The notes under the pieces are model-generated. The model saw only the letters and a list, made by a program, of their open reading frames with translations, searched no databases and was not told the origin of the DNA. DNA of 34,801 bases from Pseudoalteromonas sp. G4 (GTDB taxonomy: Bacteria; Pseudomonadota; Gammaproteobacteria; Enterobacterales; Alteromonadaceae): contig NZ_JAPEHW010000042.1 of NCBI RefSeq assembly GCF_028875915.1, positions 1-34,801 of the forward strand, in the 5' to 3' direction. Every line of letters begins with the position of its first letter. The stretch's first letter is position 1. The position numbers were made by a program, and so were the translations under genes. This document shows, one piece after another, positions 32,567-34,801 of this stretch.

Positions 32567-33346
32567 ATGCCACAAACTCCAGTAGCAGATAAGCATACGA
32601 CTTTTGCCAGATGTTTAGAATGTAATAAAGTTGGACTTTTTGCCCCCCTGCATTGGCTTGCGCTTGGCTTTAAAGATATGGCAAGTGCGCCCATTTTGAG
32701 CCTGTTTTACGGGGTAATATTCAGTATTATCCCCGTTGCTATTTTGTATTTTGTTTATCAATCTGGCACGCACTTAGTGATTTTACCTGCAACCGTTGCA
32801 TTTGCCTTGATTGGCCCTGCCTTTGCTGTTGGTTTATATGACATTGCATGGGAGCTTGAAAAACAACATAAACCCACTTTGAGTCACAGTTTAAAATCGA
32901 TGTTTCGCAACCCTGTAGGGGAATGGGGGTTTGCTATTCTTCTTATGGTGGTGATGATTATTTGGATGCGTTTAGCGGCCTTAGTACATGCGCTTTATCC
33001 AAATAGTGTAAATCCAACATTAGAAGAATTGTCAGCTTTTCTTACCCTAGGATCATTTATAGGTGCAATTATGCTTGGCAGTGTATTTGCAATTTCAGCA
33101 TTTACCCCACAAATTATGATGGAGCGCCGAGTCGATATAATGACAGCCGTGGTGTCATCCATTAATGCAGTGAAAGAAAATATAGGGGCAATGATTGTAT
33201 GGGCACTTTGTATTGTTGCATTGGTTGCACTTGGGTTTGTAACAGGTGCGACTGGGTTTATAGTAATTATGCCGCTACTTAGCTACGCCAGTTGGCATGG
33301 CTATATTGCTATAATTAAACATAAAGGGCCACGTGGTTACGAATAA
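32567..33346 (+). CDS. DUF2189 integral membrane protein
   Basis: A 259-residue inner-membrane protein of the DUF2189 family, function unknown. The cytoplasmic N-terminus has two cysteines (residues 15-22, ARCLECNK) followed by HWLALGFKDM, a hallmark of the family. About six hydrophobic segments follow, the first at 43-61 and the next around 70-92, with a polar loop LEKQHKPTLSHSLKSMFRNP between. AAGGAGA lies 7 nt before the ATG. It is single, with a terminator downstream, and is not linked by sequence to the flanking genes. Confidence 0.88.
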   Translation: MPQTPVADKHTTFARCLECNKVGLFAPLHWLALGFKDMASAPILSLFYGVIFSIIPVAILYFVYQSGTHLVILPATVAFALIGPAFAVGLYDIAWELEKQHKPTLSHSLKSMFRNPVGEWGFAILLMVVMIIWMRLAALVHALYPNSVNPTLEELSAFLTLGSFIGAIMLGSVFAISAFTPQIMMERRVDIMTAVVSSINAVKENIGAMIVWALCIVALVALGFVTGATGFIVIMPLLSYASWHGYIAIIKHKGPRGYE

Positions 33347-33362
33347 TCTTATGGATTTTAAT

Positions 33363-33392
33363 AAAAAGGGTGACGTTTGTTGCCCTTTTTTT
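33363..33392 (+). terminator. Terminator after the DUF2189 gene
   Basis: AAAAAGGG (33363-33370) pairs with CCCTTTTT (33383-33390), with further weak pairing TGAC/GTTG inside, and a T-run to 33392. Confidence 0.85.
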
Positions 33393-33466
33393 AATGGTTC
33401 TATGGTATAAGGGTGTGAAAATAATAAGCCTATTAAAAGGCAGCTAAGCTTAGTTGGAGTGTAACT

Positions 33467-34699
33467 ATGCAACGTATTTTAATCGTTGAAGACAGCAAAA
33501 TGGTGCAGCAAGTGCTGCGTCATTTGGTATCGCAGTATTTATCAGTGCCGGTAGATTTTGCCGCATCATTACGTGAGTCTGCGGGACTTATTAAAAATAA
33601 CAAATATACCCTTGCTCTTGTTGATTTAAACCTACCAGATGCCAGTAATGGTGAAGTAGCAACGCTAACCTTACGTTGTGGTATTCCGACACTTGTACTC
33701 ACTGGTAGTATTGATGAATTTAAACGTCAGCAAATGCTTGAAATGGGTGTTGTTGACTATGTATTAAAAGAAAACCGTGATTCTTATACTTATGCGGTAA
33801 AACAACTCGCTCAGTTACTTGGGAATCAAGGAACTAAGGTGTTGGTGGCTGATGACTCGCAAACTAGCCGAACTATGATGCGCCAAAGTCTTGAACGTTT
33901 GCTTTATCATGTCGAGGAAGCTGAGGACGGCGAGCAGGCGTATCAAAAATTATTAACTGATGAGACTATAAAGCTTTTACTTACTGATTATGCAATGCCA
34001 AAGAAAGATGGTTTTGAGCTGGTTAAAAGTATTCGAGCCAAGCGTGGGCGTGACAGTTTAGGTATTATCGGAATCTCGGGCTCTGGCAGCCAAAGCTTAT
34101 CTGCAAAGTTTATTAAGCATGGTGCAAATGATTTCTTAACAAAACCTTTTGCACCAGAAGAGTTTCACTGCCGCGTAATGATGACAATGGAGCAACTAAA
34201 CTTAATTGAAACCATTAAAGATGCTGCCAATAAGGATTATTTAACAGGGTTATATAACCGCCGTTATTTCTATCAAGCGGCAGAACAAAAAGTCGCTGAG
34301 CAATCTCTACTAAGTGTTGCGGTGATAGATATTGATCACTTTAAACAGATTAATGATACCTATGGTCATCAAGCAGGTGATGAAGTGCTGAGCTTTTTAT
34401 CAAACAAAATGGCTGAGCAATTTGGCAATGTATTGATGGCGCGTTTAGGTGGTGAAGAATTTGCAGTGATGTTCAGCAATGAAGATCAAGACAGTGCATT
34501 TGAAAAGCTCGATGAATTGCGTTTCTCACTTTCAAATATGCAGGTTGAGGCAGCAGGTCAATTTATTAGCTTCTCAATCAGTGCTGGTGTTGCACAGTTG
34601 CAACAGGATGAAGAGCTAACAGAACTTATTAATCGCGCCGATGTTGCGCTTTATGATGCCAAAGGTGGTGGGCGTAATCAGGTGGTGATCCACCAATAA
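33467..34699 (+). CDS. Diguanylate cyclase with two receiver domains (REC-REC-GGDEF)
   Basis: Cytoplasmic response regulator that makes c-di-GMP. REC1 (about 1-118): Asp53 in LVDLNLPD, Lys101. REC2 (about 123-240): acidic pair Asp129-Asp130, phosphoacceptor Asp174 in LLTDYAMPKKDG, Lys226 in LTKPF. GGDEF (about 250-410): DIDHFKQINDTYGHQAGDE and the active-site GGEEF (328-332). The residues before GGEEF (FGNVLMARL) lack the RxxD inhibitory site, so product feedback at that site is not expected. The same REC-REC-GGDEF order occurs in PleD, which does have an I-site. A single gene with its own terminator; no cognate kinase is adjacent, the nearest in this window being the hybrid kinase at 777. 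Confidence 0.95.
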   Translation: MQRILIVEDSKMVQQVLRHLVSQYLSVPVDFAASLRESAGLIKNNKYTLALVDLNLPDASNGEVATLTLRCGIPTLVLTGSIDEFKRQQMLEMGVVDYVLKENRDSYTYAVKQLAQLLGNQGTKVLVADDSQTSRTMMRQSLERLLYHVEEAEDGEQAYQKLLTDETIKLLLTDYAMPKKDGFELVKSIRAKRGRDSLGIIGISGSGSQSLSAKFIKHGANDFLTKPFAPEEFHCRVMMTMEQLNLIETIKDAANKDYLTGLYNRRYFYQAAEQKVAEQSLLSVAVIDIDHFKQINDTYGHQAGDEVLSFLSNKMAEQFGNVLMARLGGEEFAVMFSNEDQDSAFEKLDELRFSLSNMQVEAAGQFISFSISAGVAQLQQDEELTELINRADVALYDAKGGGRNQVVIHQ

Positions 34700-34716
34700 A
34701 ATAACATGTGAAGCGT

Positions 34717-34759
34717 AAAGCTAAGAGTTCGTAATCGACACTCTTAGCTTTTAATTTTT
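34717..34759 (+). terminator. Terminator of the diguanylate cyclase gene
   Basis: AAAGCTAAGAGT (34717-34728) pairs fully with 34740-34751, 11-nt loop, followed by TTTAATTTTT. Confidence 0.9.
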
Positions 34760-34801
34760 CTGAAATCTGAAATCTGAAATCTGAAATCTGAAATCTGAAA
34801 T
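34760..34801. repeat. Tandem array of the heptamer CTGAAAT (6 copies to window edge)
   Basis: Six exact copies, starting directly after the terminator T-run and running to the last base of the window, so the true number is unknown. Each unit carries TGA on the plus strand, so all three plus frames are closed. It has the same period as the array at 4167, but a different unit. Confidence 0.95.

Overview
The window looks like chromosome of an AT-rich marine gammaproteobacterium of the order Alteromonadales, most likely Pseudoalteromonas or a close relative. This is inferred from gene content and protein style, not from a database match. The backbone follows the E. coli order holD-rimI ... prfC ... 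tatD-type nuclease ... ytjB/serB-radA. It continues with a fau-rpiA-serA group and ends with a two-receiver diguanylate cyclase.

Layout. 1-780: 3' end of tRNA-Trp, a very short holD-like gene and rimI. 777-6526: a sensory and uptake module, made of a hybrid histidine kinase with Hpt domain, a YfiR-like periplasmic protein on the opposite strand, an array of a 7-bp repeat, and a TonB-dependent receptor. 6672-14730: a compact biosynthetic cluster, almost all on the minus strand, consisting of an ABC exporter (ATPase and permease), acyl carrier protein, ketosynthase, a short ketosynthase-like partner, DarA-like and DarB-like enzymes, a 143-residue unknown, and a BtrH-type acyltransferase. A plus-strand DUF2141 gene splits it into two minus-strand transcription units. 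15011-18571: prfC and argS, each followed by palindromic repeats. 19041-19899: two small genes (secreted TonB-C-like protein, small membrane protein) separated by a 113-bp element with 13-bp inverted ends. 20168-27413: pdxH, a TatD-family nuclease, ytjB/smp, serB, a large two-PilZ protein, radA. 27547-30643: a minus-strand operon of a tail-anchored protein, fau, rpiA and serA. 30753-34699: an S10 peptidase, a DUF2189 membrane protein and a REC-REC-GGDEF cyclase. The window ends inside a second 7-bp repeat array.

How it works together. The most interesting block is 6672-14730. DarA and DarB are the pair that condenses two acyl-derived chains into a dialkylresorcinol in Pseudomonas, Photorhabdus and flexirubin-producing Bacteroidetes. 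Here they sit with their own carrier protein, a condensing enzyme plus a non-catalytic-looking partner, an acyl-transfer enzyme and an ABC-2 exporter. No ketoreductase, dehydratase, adenylation or tyrosine ammonia-lyase gene is present. I infer a small exported dialkylresorcinol- or flexirubin-core-like lipid that borrows reductive steps from primary fatty acid synthesis. It lies, together with the kinase/receptor module, in the interval between rimI and prfC, which in E. coli holds only yjjG. Other points of interest are conserved-core palindromes downstream of argS, two heptanucleotide arrays, a minimal psi subunit, and the c-di-GMP genes (PilZ protein, GGDEF protein, YfiR-like protein).
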